This document shows, one piece after another, positions 7,821 to 20,368 of a stretch of DNA of 64,000 nucleotides (its first letter is position 1; each line of letters opens with the position of its first letter). Source of the stretch: Mauremys mutica. Its lineage: Eukaryota; Chordata; Testudines; Geoemydidae. Location of the stretch: contig NC_059079.1 of assembly GCF_020497125.1 (NCBI RefSeq), forward strand, positions 8,401,053 through 8,465,052, written 5' to 3'. A program made the position numbers and the translations under genes. The notes beneath the pieces were generated by a model. The model was not told where the DNA came from. It saw nothing but the letters and a program-made list of their open reading frames with translations, and ran no database searches.

Positions 7821-9029
7821 TTACGGAATATCAGCTTTAATAGTGAGCTGCCTCGTAATACATGTTTTGTAAAGCGTGCTCTTGTTATGTCCTACAGATA
7901 AATAGTGCTGGATGAATGTTTAAGCACATACAAGAAAAGCCTGCATGAACTTGATTTTACTTTGGGAGAAAGCATTGTGTTACCCTAACAATCCCATTTA
8001 GTCAAGCATAAAAGGAAACAGGACTTTACTGAGAGATATTCTTATAGAATAACTTTTGTTCCTACCACGTAGTCACTGACTCTTGGATGGAAGGGGACAG
8101 GAGGAACAGTTTATAGATTTTGGTTTCTGAGATGTGGTATGTATGTGTGAGGAGGCATCAGGGGACATTTCTTATTTTGTTTTTTAGTCAAGAATGAAAT
8201 TTTCTTTCCATAGTTGTGCATGCTCTCAGCTTTTTTTTTTCCCGGATACACACAAATTATTTCCATTAAGTGGCCTACATATACCAAGAGAGAAATAGAA
8301 ATGTTTCACTTTATCCTTCAAAAGCAAATGTAATCATGTTCCCCTGCTGATCTGTTTGGAAATTACCATTCTAATCCAATAGTTTAATTTTATTATAACC
8401 TTCATGTAACAGACCACACATGCACAGAATGTGTAATCACAAACCAAGGGCCAAGACCCTCTTGCCTAACTAACGGAAACAGTCCCACTCATTTCAATGG
8501 GATTGCATGCAAGACTTGGGTTTCAGAATCGACTATAGGGTTTTTGTTTTGTTTTTTGGTGGGGGATATTAGTTTGTTTTGCAAACACAGTGTAGATCAG
8601 AGCAATGTAGTGGTTAAAATAGGATTTCATTTAATTCCAACTCTATTTTATTTGGGAGCATGAATATTTATGATAGTCAGCGTATACTGAGGTACAAAGA
8701 TTTCACTGGATCTAGGTAAGGAAACACATGTCAAAGTTAGCACTTATGTAGCAATGTTGTGAATGGTTTAAACAGTATATAGCTTAATATATTTTGACCA
8801 AAATGTTTGCATTCTTCATACACTGATTTTACCAAACTTATTCACACTGAACAATATCTTACAGTTTTCCAAAGGGACTATGCACAGAACAAAGTACTGC
8901 TCAGCATGACTTGGATTACCAAAATCAGTCTCATCTTTAGTCCTCCCTGCTTTCACTATGTCACTGGCTTCTACTTCACTTGTAGAATTTAGCAAGATTA
9001 CATGCAGTCTTAACTGGGCACTAATGCTG
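7821..9029. other. no gene seen
   Basis: AT-rich sequence with homopolymer T runs (about 8231 and 8546) and a weak ancient-repeat patch at 8440-8530 (CACTCATTTCAATGGGATTG). The small frames at 8807-8992 (plus) and 9079-8816 (minus) overlap one another and resemble nothing I know. Confidence 0.4.
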
Positions 9030-9229
9030 ATGTAATCCATGCCTGCTGAGTGTGGTGCTCTGTCCCCCTCTAGTGGCACCTAAACCACTTAGAGATTAAT
9101 AAGTCTGCTAGAGCCTGAGGTAAGAGCCGTGTGGCTTTTAGTTCATGCAGTAGCGACTCAAACACTAAGCTTCAAAGGTCCCAGGTTCGATCCCACCCAC
9201 TGATGACACAGACCCAAGGCAACGCCACA
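9030..9229 (+). repeat. solo-LTR-like relic, family of 52.1-52.6 kb
   Basis: It starts TGTAATCC and ends AACGCCACA. Inside, CTAGTGGCACCTAAACCACTTAGAG, GCTTTTAGTTCATGC and CACTAAGCTTCAAAGGTCCC, then a B-box-like GGTTCGATCCCACCC and ACTGATGAC, match in order the two LTRs at 52102-52306 and 52381-52576. No second LTR or internal region is nearby, so it is best explained as a decayed solo LTR. Confidence 0.6.
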
Positions 9230-10130
9230 ATTCTGCAGTGATATGCTTTGGGTAGACTCCTACATTTGCGTAAAGTCCCAGTAATGCCAACGTTTTTAAT
9301 GTTACTGCTTCCCTTCACCAGCAGCCCTCAATTCCTGGTGTTAGGCTTTCTTCCTCTCATAAGTACAACATCCCACAGGTGTAGCAAGGCAGGGCTAATT
9401 GAACAGGGTTGGCTGGCCCTTATAGGGTCAGGCTGCCCTGTTACAATATGCATCAAAGGGCACTGGAAAATCATATGATTATTTCTCAGCTACCTAACCA
9501 AAGCCTATCTGATATTTGTTGACCTTTCTTATAGTAGACTAAATAAATAAATGCCCCTTAGTAATAAAGAGCAGCTAAGGTATGGTACCAAATTCAGAGG
9601 ATGAAAAAAACCAAAGCAAACCTTCAAAGAGTTTTGTTAAAAAGTTGTAAGATTGCATTTTAATGTGTCCTATCAAAATAAAAAATATTGGAAAACATAA
9701 TGTATTAATACTACAATTTACAAAAAAGTGGCATGCCACATAATTAATGCTATGCTACTAACAACTTGTCACTAAATCCACTAATTTAATATCTATTATT
9801 CTCCAATCTCTTGCAAAACCAAGAGAGAAATGTTTGTAAAATGAACTCATCCCAGTCAAGCTACAGTGGAATAAAATAAAGTGTTTTGACCTTACTTGTT
9901 CCCCAGTGCAGTTCTCTTTTCTTTCAGAGACGTAGCTAATCCCATAAAAATGCAGTGTTTCAATCATTTACATTTCCAAAGTGTATTTCAGTTAGGTAAG
10001 CAAGCACCTTATTTAATTCTCTGATTTAATATATTGCTAATCTGATACACCTTTAAAGCCATCGCACTGTAGCATTACTGAGTCAAATGTGAACAATTTG
10101 CTTTTCATTCTTGGCTGGGTGTCATTTAGG
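9230..10130. other. no gene seen
   Basis: AT-rich, no recognised repeat or coding signal. The open frames 9248-9478 (plus) and 9967-9758 (minus) are short and unconvincing. Confidence 0.4.
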
Positions 10131-10400
10131 CTGTGTCTATTCTAGGAGCTAGGACGCGAGTCCCAGCTCACAGAGACATCGAGCTACCATGAGTAGCATG
10201 GGCAGGGGCACAGCTTAGCGTGCCGATGGGGTTCAGGTGGCTTTGTATTTAGCATGGCCACTGCTGCCATTGCCCACGCTACCATGGCTATCCTACGGTT
10301 TATACTCATATGAGCTCGCATCGAGCTAGCAGGAGTACGTCTATCTGACCTGGGAATCACACACCCCTAGCTCACAATGGAGATGTCACCTTAGACAGAA
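10131..10400 (+). repeat. short DNA-transposon-like repeat (MITE)
   Basis: A GC-richer island with left edge TTAGGCTGTGTCTATTCTAG and right edge GGAGATGTCACCTTAGAC, weakly inverted relative to each other. Internal CTGGGAATCACACACCCC matches, inverted, the element at 748-965. Nonautonomous; superfamily not certain (PIF/Harbinger or Tc1-like). Confidence 0.5.
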
Positions 10401-11886
10401 TATCTTTCTTTCAACTCATTAAAATAATATCTAACTTCTGAAATTGTATTTCTGAAATACAAGATTCAGTCAATATAAAAGATGCAGAATAAACTGATGA
10501 CCCAAACTAGACTTTTCCCAAGTAGGTGATCACTAATCATCAACAGCGTAATAAAAATGATTCAGGCACTTAGCAGGAGTCACACTGGTGATTTAGAGAT
10601 GATAGGATCACTGTTTTCCAAGAGGAAATCCACCCAGAAGCCACCAAAGCAGTTACTATAATAATATGCTTTTTATAATGGGGAAAAATGCAGCCTTGCT
10701 ATGTAAGTAAAATAATGCCCCAGAAATAGAGTCAAACCCAAACAATACCTCTTCTCACCCATACATACCAACCCTTATTGTTCCCCTCATTCCCCCAAAG
10801 CTTGAGTAAACAGATGAGCCTTACAGTATGCCTCCCAATGTCAACAACACTAAGCTACTTCAGAACAAGGAGCAGAGCGATTTCCAAAGTGAAGGGTCCC
10901 TGCTAGTGACTGTCCTGCCAGCAGCTGCCTCTTTTAAATTGAATAGGCCAGTTCAAAGGCCTCTGCCAATCCCAGCTATGGCAGTAGGACACGGACTGCA
11001 ACATAGTATCTCAAGTAAGCAAATTTCCATCCACTTACAGCTTTATAGCTCACCTAGAAACCATCAGACAGCCAGTTCAGAGCACAGAACATTGTTGTTG
11101 TGTGCTCTCAGTGAGCGACATCATGTGTAAGTGGCCTGCTGCTTTCTGCACCAATTTCAGTTCCTGATTTATTTAATTTAAAACAGGGTGGTAGGTCCCC
11201 CCTGTAAACCAAAGTGCCCTGTGAAGATGAAGCCAGAGAGAAGGGTACCTAAAGACTATCCCCCACAAATGTGTGGTAGTGATACAAGAAGCTTTCAGTT
11301 TAACCATCCCTAGATAGTCTCATACATATTCCAGTTGTCTCCAAGTGACAAACTGGGACTATGTTTTTTTATCATGAACCCTAATGACTCCAGAAGTCTG
11401 TTGGTGACATAGACTGATTGAGTCACACACCTATTCTGTGGTGGTGTTTTTCAGCAGCCGATCACTCAGGCAAGGGAATTCATGCACTCTTGAGACTCCG
11501 CATGTAGGACACAAATGCTATCATGGCAACAGTACTAGCCTAAAAAGGCAATATATAAAATGAGTATTGTTCTTCTATTGTGAAACTATGATACATGTGG
11601 TTATCCATATTTCATTGTCAACAGTGGCAAGTTCAAAGCATGTGGGCAGTCTCTTTCCCATAGAAGAGGCAAGATGGATCCCAGGGAGACTATTTTGAAA
11701 TGTTCTTTGATGTGATAAGGGTCATGCCTCTGAGATCCAAGATGTGCCTGATGTCTCCTGAGCTTCTGGGTATCAGGAAGTATGGAATAAAACTCCTTTT
11801 CTTACTGATTTTTTTTGCCAAGGGCTGGGGCGAGGCACACATGTGCATTCGGTGAGGGTGGATTACTGGATTTCCTTTAGAGTCTC
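10401..11886. other. no gene seen
   Basis: Unique-looking AT-rich sequence. The frame 10828-11130 (plus, 100 codons) has no recognisable domain and no splice or Kozak support. No terminal repeats or tandem arrays are visible. Confidence 0.4.
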
Positions 11887-12095
11887 ATCCAGAGATATAT
11901 ATCAGAGGGGTAGCCACTGTATCCACAAAAACAACGAGGAGTCCGGTGGCACTTTAAAGACTAACACATTTATTTGGGCATAAGCTTTCGTGGGTAAAAA
12001 ACCCACTTCTTTTAGCCACAAAAGCTTATGCCCAAATAAATGTGTTAGTCTTTAAGATGCCACTGGACTCCTCGTTGTTTTTATCCAGACATATA
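11887..12095 (-). mobile_element. palindromic Penelope-like insert with TSD
   Basis: ATCCAGAGATATA (11887-11899) and ATCCAGACATATA (12083-12095) are a 12-of-13 TSD. Between them, one arm (about 11922-11999) and its reverse complement (about 12010-12080) share ACAACGAGGAGTCC, AAAGACTAACACATTTATTT and GGGCATAAGCTTTC. They are the same PLE terminus in opposite orientations. The outer tail ATCAGAGGGGTAGCC occurs only on the left, so the direct copy lies on the minus strand. The hairpin GTGGG/CCCAC of the hammerhead-like region sits at the centre of the palindrome. Confidence 0.85.
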
Positions 12096-12599
12096 GAAAA
12101 TTCTCATGGGAGTGGATCTGGAAGGTTTCCTGGAAACTGGATTTCATAAGTCCCACTGAACAGTGCTGAGATCTCATGTGAGCAAGGGCCATCTTCAATA
12201 AAGTACCTGAAGTGTCCCTGTGAAAGGGAACCTCTGAAAGGCTGCTGGAAATGATAGGCAGCCTGTGAAAAACCTTCCTGCTTCTGGAGCTCAGAGAAAG
12301 GGAGCACAGGACCCTTTGGCTTCTGCTGATGTTGCTGAGGCTGAGAAGGAGCATACTAAGTACCTTGAGATCCTGACACTGACAGAAAGGCTGGCTTCCA
12401 AACAGATGGTTTCCCCCCCAATTCTCTATCCCCCATGGTCGCAAGGTATTTATGGAGGAGCAAGATACTGACCTCTCTCACCTGGACCACTGAAAAACAG
12501 GCAGACCAACAGCAACAGAAGGAAATATAGCAGGACAGCCAGAAAAGCTGGGAGATCAAGAAAATATTCCCAGGACACTGACAGAGGTTATGGGCCTAC
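12096..12599. other. no gene seen
   Basis: Overlapping open frames occur on both strands (12444-12052 minus, 130 codons, running into the PLE repeat; 12265-12471 plus). They overlap and none has a recognisable domain. I regard all as chance frames. Confidence 0.4.
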
Positions 12600-12695
12600 T
12601 ACAGGGGTGGGTGGGTGAGGCTGTGTGGCCTTGAGGTGCTGGAGGTCAGACTAGATGATCATGACAGTCCCTTCTGTCCTTAAAGTGTATGAGTC
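12600..12695 (+). repeat. CR1 LINE 3' end
   Basis: ACAGGGGTGGGTGGGTGAGG, GGAGGTCAGACTAGATGATC and CCTTAAAGTGTATGAGTCC match the CR1 3' terminus, like 2053-2168. Only about 95 bases were inserted. Confidence 0.8.
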
Positions 12696-15600
12696 CATAA
12701 GAAAAGTGAGGTGAAGCAGAACCAGAGCAATGGCAGTAAATAACCACAATTCCAGCACGCTTCTTGTCTGGCCAGTCCTCGCTAGAAAGTGGGAGAAGCT
12801 GAGGGAGTGACTGTTGGTGATGAGTGACTAGTGAGGCCGGGGGGTGGGGGGGTCCTCACACTGAGCTTCTCTGAATCACTGTTCAGTAAATGCTGGTTAC
12901 ACTACCACTACCTCTGAAGGCCAAAAAGCTTTGATCTAAGGGAAATCCTCACTGCTTTGTGCAGGGATCACAAGACTCTCCAGCATTGAATCTTTAATGT
13001 CAATATAAATGGTTAATATTTTTTGGTCTGAGCTGCCTACATTATCTTCTAACTGGGGCTACTGATGCCTCCAGTATAAATGTCTAGTTCAGAAAGTCTG
13101 AATTTTAGCCATAAAAGGAACAGGGATAAGAACGCCTGGTTAGCCACAATGTGGTGAACAGTGGCAGGCGTGCCAGGTTTTTATTATCGTGGTGAGATTC
13201 CATGCCCACACTAAGCCAAGTTACCTGTCAGCTATGAAAAAGACAGCTTCATTCATGTTTGTCAAAATGCTGACCTTTTCAAGAAATAATGGAGCTATAT
13301 CCTGTTATCACTCTGCATGTGGAACTCCTGTTGAGGTCAATGGGAGTTTGGCATAACAAATGATAGCAGTCCTTGGTCCATAATGTTTACTGCTGCAAAC
13401 TGGCTATTGGGAAAGGATCCAACCTTAAGCATCAGTTCTCATTAATTACACTGCAGATTCCATTTCTAAAGACTTTCTATCATCTACTGAGCAAATTAAA
13501 TACTAAGGACCAGATCCTCAGCTGGTGTAAATCACCCCAGCTCCTTTGAAGTCAATGGAGTGAACTAAATGAAGTCAAGTCACAGAACTCAATGGAACAA
13601 TGCCAACTGACATCAGCTGAGGAGCTGACAATGAATAAAGTTCTTCTCTCTGATCTACTTTGCAGATTCCCTATCTGTAGAGGCCAATCTCTGCTGTGTA
13701 TCCTGCACTTCCTCATATGTGGAAGGTCAAAAGATGAAGTTGGTGGAAATGCTCTGTGAATAATATACAACAGGAAGCCAGTGTGAATAAGAAATCTATA
13801 TTATGGACTGCAGTGGAGGATTTTGCCCTACTGTAATAAATAACTTGGTTTTCTGAATTCACTGAAGGCTTGTTTTTTTAAACATTATGAAATTTTTAGT
13901 ACATTAAATATTATAGTTTTGTATCTTACAAGCCTCTACTTGAAAAGTCATGATTCTCATAGAAGAGAAAATTGATTTTGTAATTTATCTATCCATTGTT
14001 CTGAATTGTATAGTTCTCTACGTTACAGTGCCCTGGGCTTGGCTGCTGAATTAATCCCGATTCAGAAGGAAGAGCACTAATTATTGAATCACTAGCCTTC
14101 AAATACCAAACGTTATTTTGAGGTCTCTTATGCAAGTATGCCCCAATCCAACCCTGCTTAGTTTTGAGAGAATTACTGCCACAGTAGCATGGTGACAGGA
14201 ACACTCATGAAGGAATTTACAGAAGAGTGAATAAGATTACCATGGGCCCTCTTTAGATCCATATATTTCATGACAGCCTGAAGGAAATGACCTGTAGCAG
14301 GACAGGAAATCACTCTATTTCAGAGAAAAGAACAGTGAACAATCAACTATATGGATTTTTATAAAGAAACCTGAAAACCTGGCTGATGGGGATAACAGAT
14401 ATTGAGGAATAATATTTCCTGAAAGACGGTCTAAAGGATCCTGTCACCAAGTACCAAGTGGTCAAACATCTCCACTTGGTTCACGTTTCAACATTGACTT
14501 TCTGACCTCCACTGCCACCTACAAAGAAAAATGAGAGAATCTGTGGAACTAAAATGCTAATATATCAGGGATGGTGTGTACGTGTGAGGTGTAGGTGGGC
14601 ACATCTGACAGTGACAGGATGCAAAGTGACAGCTAAGGAGACACGTCTCTCCTCCACAAATTCTGACCCTTTTGACTCATGAGATTCTTGAATTTAGTGC
14701 TTGAGGATTTCAGCAGGATGTTCTTGCTGCCAAGTGAAGACTGAGGAAATAATTATGTTGTTCTAAGTTCAGTCCCAGAGAAGAAAGACTTCTATGCACG
14801 GAAAGTTACAATATCTATTTATCTTTATTTTTAAACCTTAGAAATTCTTGGAATTGGCTGTCTCTTGCCCCAAATGATGGCAATCATATCATTTTGGTTT
14901 GGGTTTTTTTGTTTTTGTTTTTAGGATTTTCTTACAGTTATAGTGGTTGTAAGACCCATATTCTTTTAGTTTTACAGAGTCAAACTACCTGATCCAAAGG
15001 CTTTAAAAGCCAATGGAACTCTTACAACTGACTTTTTAATAGGCTTTGGATCAGGCCCCAGTTTCCCAGAGCACAAAACCCTTCCAGCTCAAGCAATCAA
15101 CATTCATTTTTCCATATTGTACCTCTTTAGATATCCTTTTAATTTCCTCCCACTTTCCCCCGGCTATTGAAAACCTGGCTGATTTGTTTTAGAAAGCTGT
15201 GCATAAAGAAGAAATAAAACAGAATATTCTGATACCATGGAACTCACACATAAGACATGAATGACCATTGTCAATGATTATATCTCATTTCCTAGAAATT
15301 ATCTAAGATCTGCAAATGGGGATTTCCTACCTCCTCTTACAGGATTATTTTATACTGATTTATTACTGCCAGTTCATTTCATTCTGGTCTTTATAAAATA
15401 TTATCCTAAGTAGCCTATTAGCTTTAAGGTCAAAATCTTTGTCTATTTTCTAAATCTGTTCTCTATTCTGTCCCCTCCCCCCCACTTTCCTTTCATTACC
15501 CTTTCCTATCAATTATCTCATCCCTGCCTGCTGCCCATCTGAGTAAGCCAGCAGGACCCCCTCAGTGTCCGCCAGATTGTCTCATTCAGCTAGCTCTCAG

Positions 15601-16016
15601 GTTGCTGCTGATTGCCGTCTTTATTCATTACCAAAACACTTGCTACATGGTGCTTGGGCCCTGGCAACAAAACTCTAAATCCTGCCAGCAAGAACGTAAT
15701 TACTAGTACACCACAAACAGAGAATGGTGTCTGCTGTGAGTTGTTAGAAGGAGCAATGAGATAGACCTGGGCTATTTTCATGTAACCGTAGCTGACTACT
15801 TATTTGCCAGTTAGTATGTACTAATGATTGGTCTTATTCATTTTTAACAAGCTTCATCGGCTGCAAAATATGTTTCTAAACAAAACCCCAGATCTGTGAA
15901 GGGTAGCAGCACTTTTAACAATTGATAGGCATGGAACATGAGATAAAAAAGGCTTTACATGACCTTTTATCTACAGATTTATGAAGGTCTGAAGCCATTG
16001 GCACAATTTTAATGTG
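12696..16016. other. no gene seen; two short palindromic ancient repeats
   Basis: Mostly unique AT-rich DNA. At 13508-13556 ACCAGATCCTCAGCTGGTGT, then CTTTGAAGTCAATGGAGT, belongs to a palindromic repeat scattered through the window. At 14990-15062 GATCCAAAGG and, inverted, CTTTGGATCAGGCCC bracket CCAATGGAACTCTTAC, forming a short inverted repeat of another such family. The remaining small frames show no domain. Confidence 0.45.
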
Positions 16017-16024
16017 GCAGGGAT

Positions 16025-16245
16025 CAGGGGCGGCTCCAGGCCCCAGCACGCCAAGCACGTGCTTGGGGCGGCATGCCGCAGGGGGCGCTCTGCCAGTCGC
16101 CGGGAGGGCGGCAGGCAGCTCCGGTGGACCTCCCGCAGGTGTCCCTGCAGGAGGTCCACCGGAGCCGCGGGACCAGCAACTGGCAGAGCGCCCCCCGCGG
16201 CGTGCCACTGTGCTTGGGGCGGCGAAATGGCTAGAGCCGCCCCTG
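16025..16245. mobile_element. hAT-type MITE, 221 bp, exact 8-bp TSD
   Basis: Terminal inverted repeats CAGGGGCGGCTC and GAGCCGCCCCTG are perfect over 12 bases. The 8-base TSD GCAGGGAT is exact at 16017-16024 and 16246-16253. Eight-base TSDs with CAG-type ends are diagnostic of hAT. A large internal hairpin (CTCCGGTGGACCTCC against GGAGGTCCACCGGAG) makes the inside strongly self-complementary. The overlapping open frames across it arise from GC-rich stop-poor sequence. No transposase is encoded. Confidence 0.9.
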
Positions 16246-16375
16246 GCAGGGATTCTTAAAACCAAGGTACAAAAAACCCCACCCTTCTCTGATGCAGTAT
16301 ATGCTACCTATATGACCAGAGTTCTTTCCCCTTAACTGTGTACTGAACCAAAGTAGATACTAGACAGTCTGTACC

Positions 16376-16542
16376 CAGAGCTGCCCAGAGGATTCAGGGG
16401 GCCTCGGGCAAAGCAATTTCAGGGGCCCCTTCCATAAAAAAAAGCTGCAATACTATAGAATACTATATTCTCTTGGGGGCCCCTGTGGGGCCCGGGGCCT
16501 AGGGCAAATTGCCCCACTTGCCCCCACCTCTGGGCGGCCCTG
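16376..16542. mobile_element. hAT-type MITE, 167 bp, exact 8-bp TSD
   Basis: Ends CAGAGCTGCCCAGAG and CTCTGGGCGGCCCTG pair with two mismatches over 15 bases. TSD TCTGTACC is exact at 16368-16375 and 16543-16550. The inside carries GGGGCCCC-like runs and an ATAGAATACTATA palindrome. The same family lies inverted at 22709-22865, sharing CTATAGAATACTATATTCT. It sits only 130 bases from the preceding MITE. Confidence 0.9.
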
Positions 16543-16550
16543 TCTGTACC

Positions 16551-18330
16551 ATGTAGTAGTCTAAGGTCCCCTCAAGTGGTGACTTGCATTATTGAAGGAT
16601 CTGAGCATTCCTTTCAAAAGATCTCTTAAGTAGATTATCTTTCCTTTTCTTTGTTTGCATGCAGACTCAAACAGCCCTTTACTGCTCTGTGTTTATAGCC
16701 TTTCCCTTAAAATCTGTTTTAAAAATTTCACCTTTCTCCATTAACTGTGGATCATCTGAACAATCAAACTCAAATGGTCTCGTTCTCTCTAGAAAAAACT
16801 TTATCAGAGTGAGATATTTCTGATATCACCCCAAAAGTCCCATGTTTCTTTTGCATCTGCTCTTGAAATCCTAAATCTTCAAAGTACTCAAGAACTAGGC
16901 AAATGTCTTAATGTCCTCTATTCTCTAACAGATTTGGAAGTTAAATTCAAAAGGGTTCATTTCCCCATCAATGGGGAGGATTTATCCTATTACATATCAT
17001 TCTGATTGATGGGAGTTAGTCCAGTAAATTCCTAACATATCAATAGGGAAACAGACCCAGCTTTTTTAACCAAAAAAAAATAAATAAAATAACCCTCCTG
17101 ACTGATCAAAGCAATGCAGATTTGTGTTGAGAATAAACATAGTGAGAAAACGGTATATTAGTAGTGAGATAATCAGTTTGTTCAAATGTAGCCAAACAGA
17201 GCACTTAAAAAAGAAAAAAAAATATTTTATACTGTAGAGCTAAAAAGACCTCGCCCCTGGAATTGTTTGCAGTACTTTGCTTAAGGTTTAATTCTATTGA
17301 TTACACATTCCATTTTCCAAAGTGCCATTTGCCTGAAGGAGCAGGTGGTGTTTGCTATTTCCATTTAACTGATATATTAGCCATGTGGTGCACTGCATCA
17401 GTGGGCAGTATTAATCAATTTACAGCAAGATGACAGAAAGAATCACTCTCAGCAAAATAGTAAGGGGGAAAAAAGGACAAAGGCAAGAAAATAATGACCA
17501 CTAATGGGGAACTTGAAAACAATGAGAATCTGTGCTTTCGAATGCCTCGCTCCCAAAGGGCATCCACCCTTCCATAGCAAATGGAATGGGAAAGGTCTCA
17601 GACAGGAACAACCAGTGTTTAAAGAAGACAAACATCACTATGTTTAGTGCATTTCTTTCTATAAGCACTTTTATGGAGTTAGGCTTTATATGGTTCATGC
17701 AAAGATGTCAACTACTTGCTGAGAAAATTCCCCCCATGCACACCTCCTTCAGATGGATGTCAAGTAAACATTCATCATGAAACACAGTTTTCAAATGAAG
17801 AGATTGTCAATGAAAGTTAAGTCATATTTCTGGTGTCAAACTGTGACATGGTTAAGAAATATGAAATACATTCTCCTGTGAGGAAAGAAAAGTGAGGCAC
17901 ATGCAGTGAAAACAAGGAGCCACTTGTGTGAAAAAGTCTGTTGTGAAGTATAGTCAGTTGAACCTATTTGCAGCACCTAAAAAGGAAACTCTCAGCATTG
18001 GCATCTCCCTAGGCATTGGGGGTGACTAATTCAAAAGACCTGTGTTGCCTAGAAGACCTGAAGAAACTGTACAATGCAAGAGTTGGTGGCATGGCTTTTT
18101 TTTTTTAAGTACATTAAGGTTCTACATGTGATAAGTACTTCTTGCTATCCTATGTAGTATATGATTGTACCGATAGAATATATGAAAGCAGTAGTTGGAT
18201 TTATAGCAATATATGTTTATTAGGATAGTAGAATAATTAAACCTCAAATCAGCTGGCTTCATATTGCTTAGATGTACTTTTTTTTCTTCTTCCCAACCCT
18301 TTTCAGGAAGTTATATTTTATTGTGTTAAG
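16551..18330. other. no gene seen
   Basis: AT-rich DNA with A runs at about 17070 and 17213. Complementary small frames at 17449-17780 on both strands are chance overlaps. No repeat family recognised. Confidence 0.4.
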
Positions 18331-18450
18331 AGAGACAAGGAGAGTGAGATAATCTCTCTCACCAACAGAAGTAGGTCCAATAAAAGATATTACCTTGCCC
18401 ACTTTGTCTCGCTAATATCCTGGGACTGACACAGGTACAACTATACTACA
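18331..18450 (+). mobile_element. old Penelope-like end, inverted plus direct pieces
   Basis: The right part (18353-18450) reads CTCTCTCACCAACAGAAGTA, GTCCAATAAAAGATATTACC, TTTGTCTCGCTAATATCCTG, then GACTGACACAGGTACAAC. It resembles a PLE terminus found in many amniotes; its tail matches the ACTAACACGGCTAC module of the younger PLEs. The left part (18331-18352, GAGAGACAAGGAGAGTGAGAT) is a diverged reverse complement of GATATTACCTTGCCCACTTTGTCTC. The same head-to-head arrangement therefore exists in an older PLE subfamily. Confidence 0.6.
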
Positions 18451-19576
18451 TACATTATTCTGCTTTGCAGTTCTGTATTAAAAATGCAAAATTGCAAATT
18501 AAGTATATAACAGTAGCAATACTAACTGCTTAAGGATAAACAAAGCATGACAAAGCACTATCCAGACTCTCAAATCCAGCAACCACATGGGACAAACAGG
18601 AATGACTAAGCAGTAGCTGTTTTGAGTAGTCACAAGTAGTATTTTTAATATAAATGTTCCGGACAATGATTCAGGGGTCTGCTGGAAGCCTAGGAAGCTA
18701 GGTCTGACCAGCAACTTAGAGATGGTGTGGAGATCTGACCAGCAACTTAGCCTACAGGTACTCTCTCGCCTCTAGATCATCTGGAAAATAGTGGAACGAA
18801 GACTTGCTCGCATTCTGGCAGGTCAGATGCACTCTTCATGTGGGATGAACAAGAGAGAATGTTCTATGGAATCAGCCATGAGACAGAAGCAGGCAACGGT
18901 GAGAGGACAAAGAGAACCTGAAATGCAACCTAATTCAGTAGCGAGTGAACCCATGAAAAAGGATAGCCTCCACTTAGCAAAACTGCCAAGTTTCATTCAG
19001 CTCTAGGTATTATACCTTACTTCCCTCTGTAGGAACATTCTTCTCTAGAAAGCTGGAGACTTCTCTGAGTATTGTGTATTTTGGTTGTTTAATGTTATCT
19101 TGCTTTAGCACTGCATAGTGCCCTGGAACACTGAAACTGTGCTTTATAAATTAACAAATAACAATAAAACACTGTTTGAGGAACCTGTCTAAATGATGTA
19201 ATATTAGCATGAATCAGATCTTTAATGAGAACCAGGGAAACATGCTACAATGGAATATGATGTTGCATAATTCAATATGCTAAAGTTATAACAGCTCTCA
19301 GTAGCAGCATGTCATAAAATGAATTTGGCAAACTTTTCAATTAGATACCACTTCCTCCATCTAATAAACATGCTAATAGCCTCTTGCATTTTTTTTAAAA
19401 TGTGCTTCTTGACAGAAAGCATATAAATGTCTGTTCAAATTTATTATGTATAAATGAGGGTGATAAGGATGTGGAAAACCCAAGAACATTACATTAAAAC
19501 ACTAAGTGAAATTGTATATGGGGTAATCCAAGGATCAGGAAGTTGCAGAGGAATTGCTTCTTTATCCTTGAGTGTT
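18451..19576. other. no gene seen
   Basis: AT-rich. A short direct repeat of GATCTGACCAGCAACTTAG occurs at about 18702 and 18733. No coding or RNA gene signal. Confidence 0.4.
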
Positions 19577-19996
19577 ACCTAGCAGAGCTGGTCGGGAATT
19601 TTCCACAAAAACATTTTTTTGTCAGAAAATGACAACTCCTCAAAACCAAAATGGTGAGTGAGAAACAGATGATTTTCACGAATTGCCTGATTCGAACAAC
19701 TTTTGAAAAAAAATCAAAAAGAAAAGTTTCATTTTTTCAATTAAAAACAACTTTTCATTTTGAAATTTTAGTTAATTTATACTTTAAAAAAAAGGAAATA
19801 AAAAAGGTCCAAGTGGACACAAAATATTTTGAAATTATTAAAACAAAATGTTTAGACCCAATCTGATTCCCCCACCCCCCAGATGATTAGTTTGTGAAAA
19901 ATTTTGAGATTGAATTTTTGTCCTGATTTGAGACAGAAAAAAATCTGAAATCTTAAACTCCTGTGAGATAAGAAAACCATTTCCCACCCATCTCCC
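19577..19996. repeat. AT-rich element with imperfect inverted ends
   Basis: The left edge AGAGCTGGTCGGGAATTTTCC and right edge GAAAACCATTTCCCACCCATCTC are imperfect inverted repeats around a core of A and T runs. This resembles a nonautonomous DNA transposon common in turtle DNA. The 71-codon frame at 19651-19866, rich in Lys and Phe, only reflects the A/T runs. Confidence 0.5.
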
Positions 19997-20021
19997 GTAC
20001 TTAGCAGTAACACAACATAAA

Positions 20022-20268
20022 ACTGCAGCAAGGGAGGTTTAGGTTGGACATTAGGAAAAAGTTCCTAACTGTCAGGGTGGTTAAACACTGGAATAAATTG
20101 CCTAGGGAGGTTGTGGAATCTCCATCTCTGGAGATATTTAAGAGTAGGTTAGATAAATGTCTATCAGGGATGGTCTAGACAGTATTTGGTCCTGCCATGA
20201 GGGCAGGGGACTGGACTCGATGACCTCTCGAGGTCCCTTCCAGCCCTAGAAATTATGAATCTATGAGG
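20022..20268 (+). repeat. CR1 LINE 3' end, about 245 bp
   Basis: GGGAGGTTTAGGTTGGACAT to TCTCGAGGTCCCTTCCAGCC and the terminal AATTATGAATCTATGA is the 3' end of CR1. It includes the last codons and 3' UTR, matching in reverse complement the start of the minus-strand CR1 at 33674-33960 (for example CCAACCTAAACCTCCCTTGC there). 5'-truncated. Confidence 0.85.
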
Positions 20269-20368
20269 AAACTATTTCTACAAACAACCATAGGATCATA
20301 GCGATCAGCCCTGCAATCCATCTCATTCAATAGCCTGTCTGCACCAGTGATGAACTCTAGATATTTCA

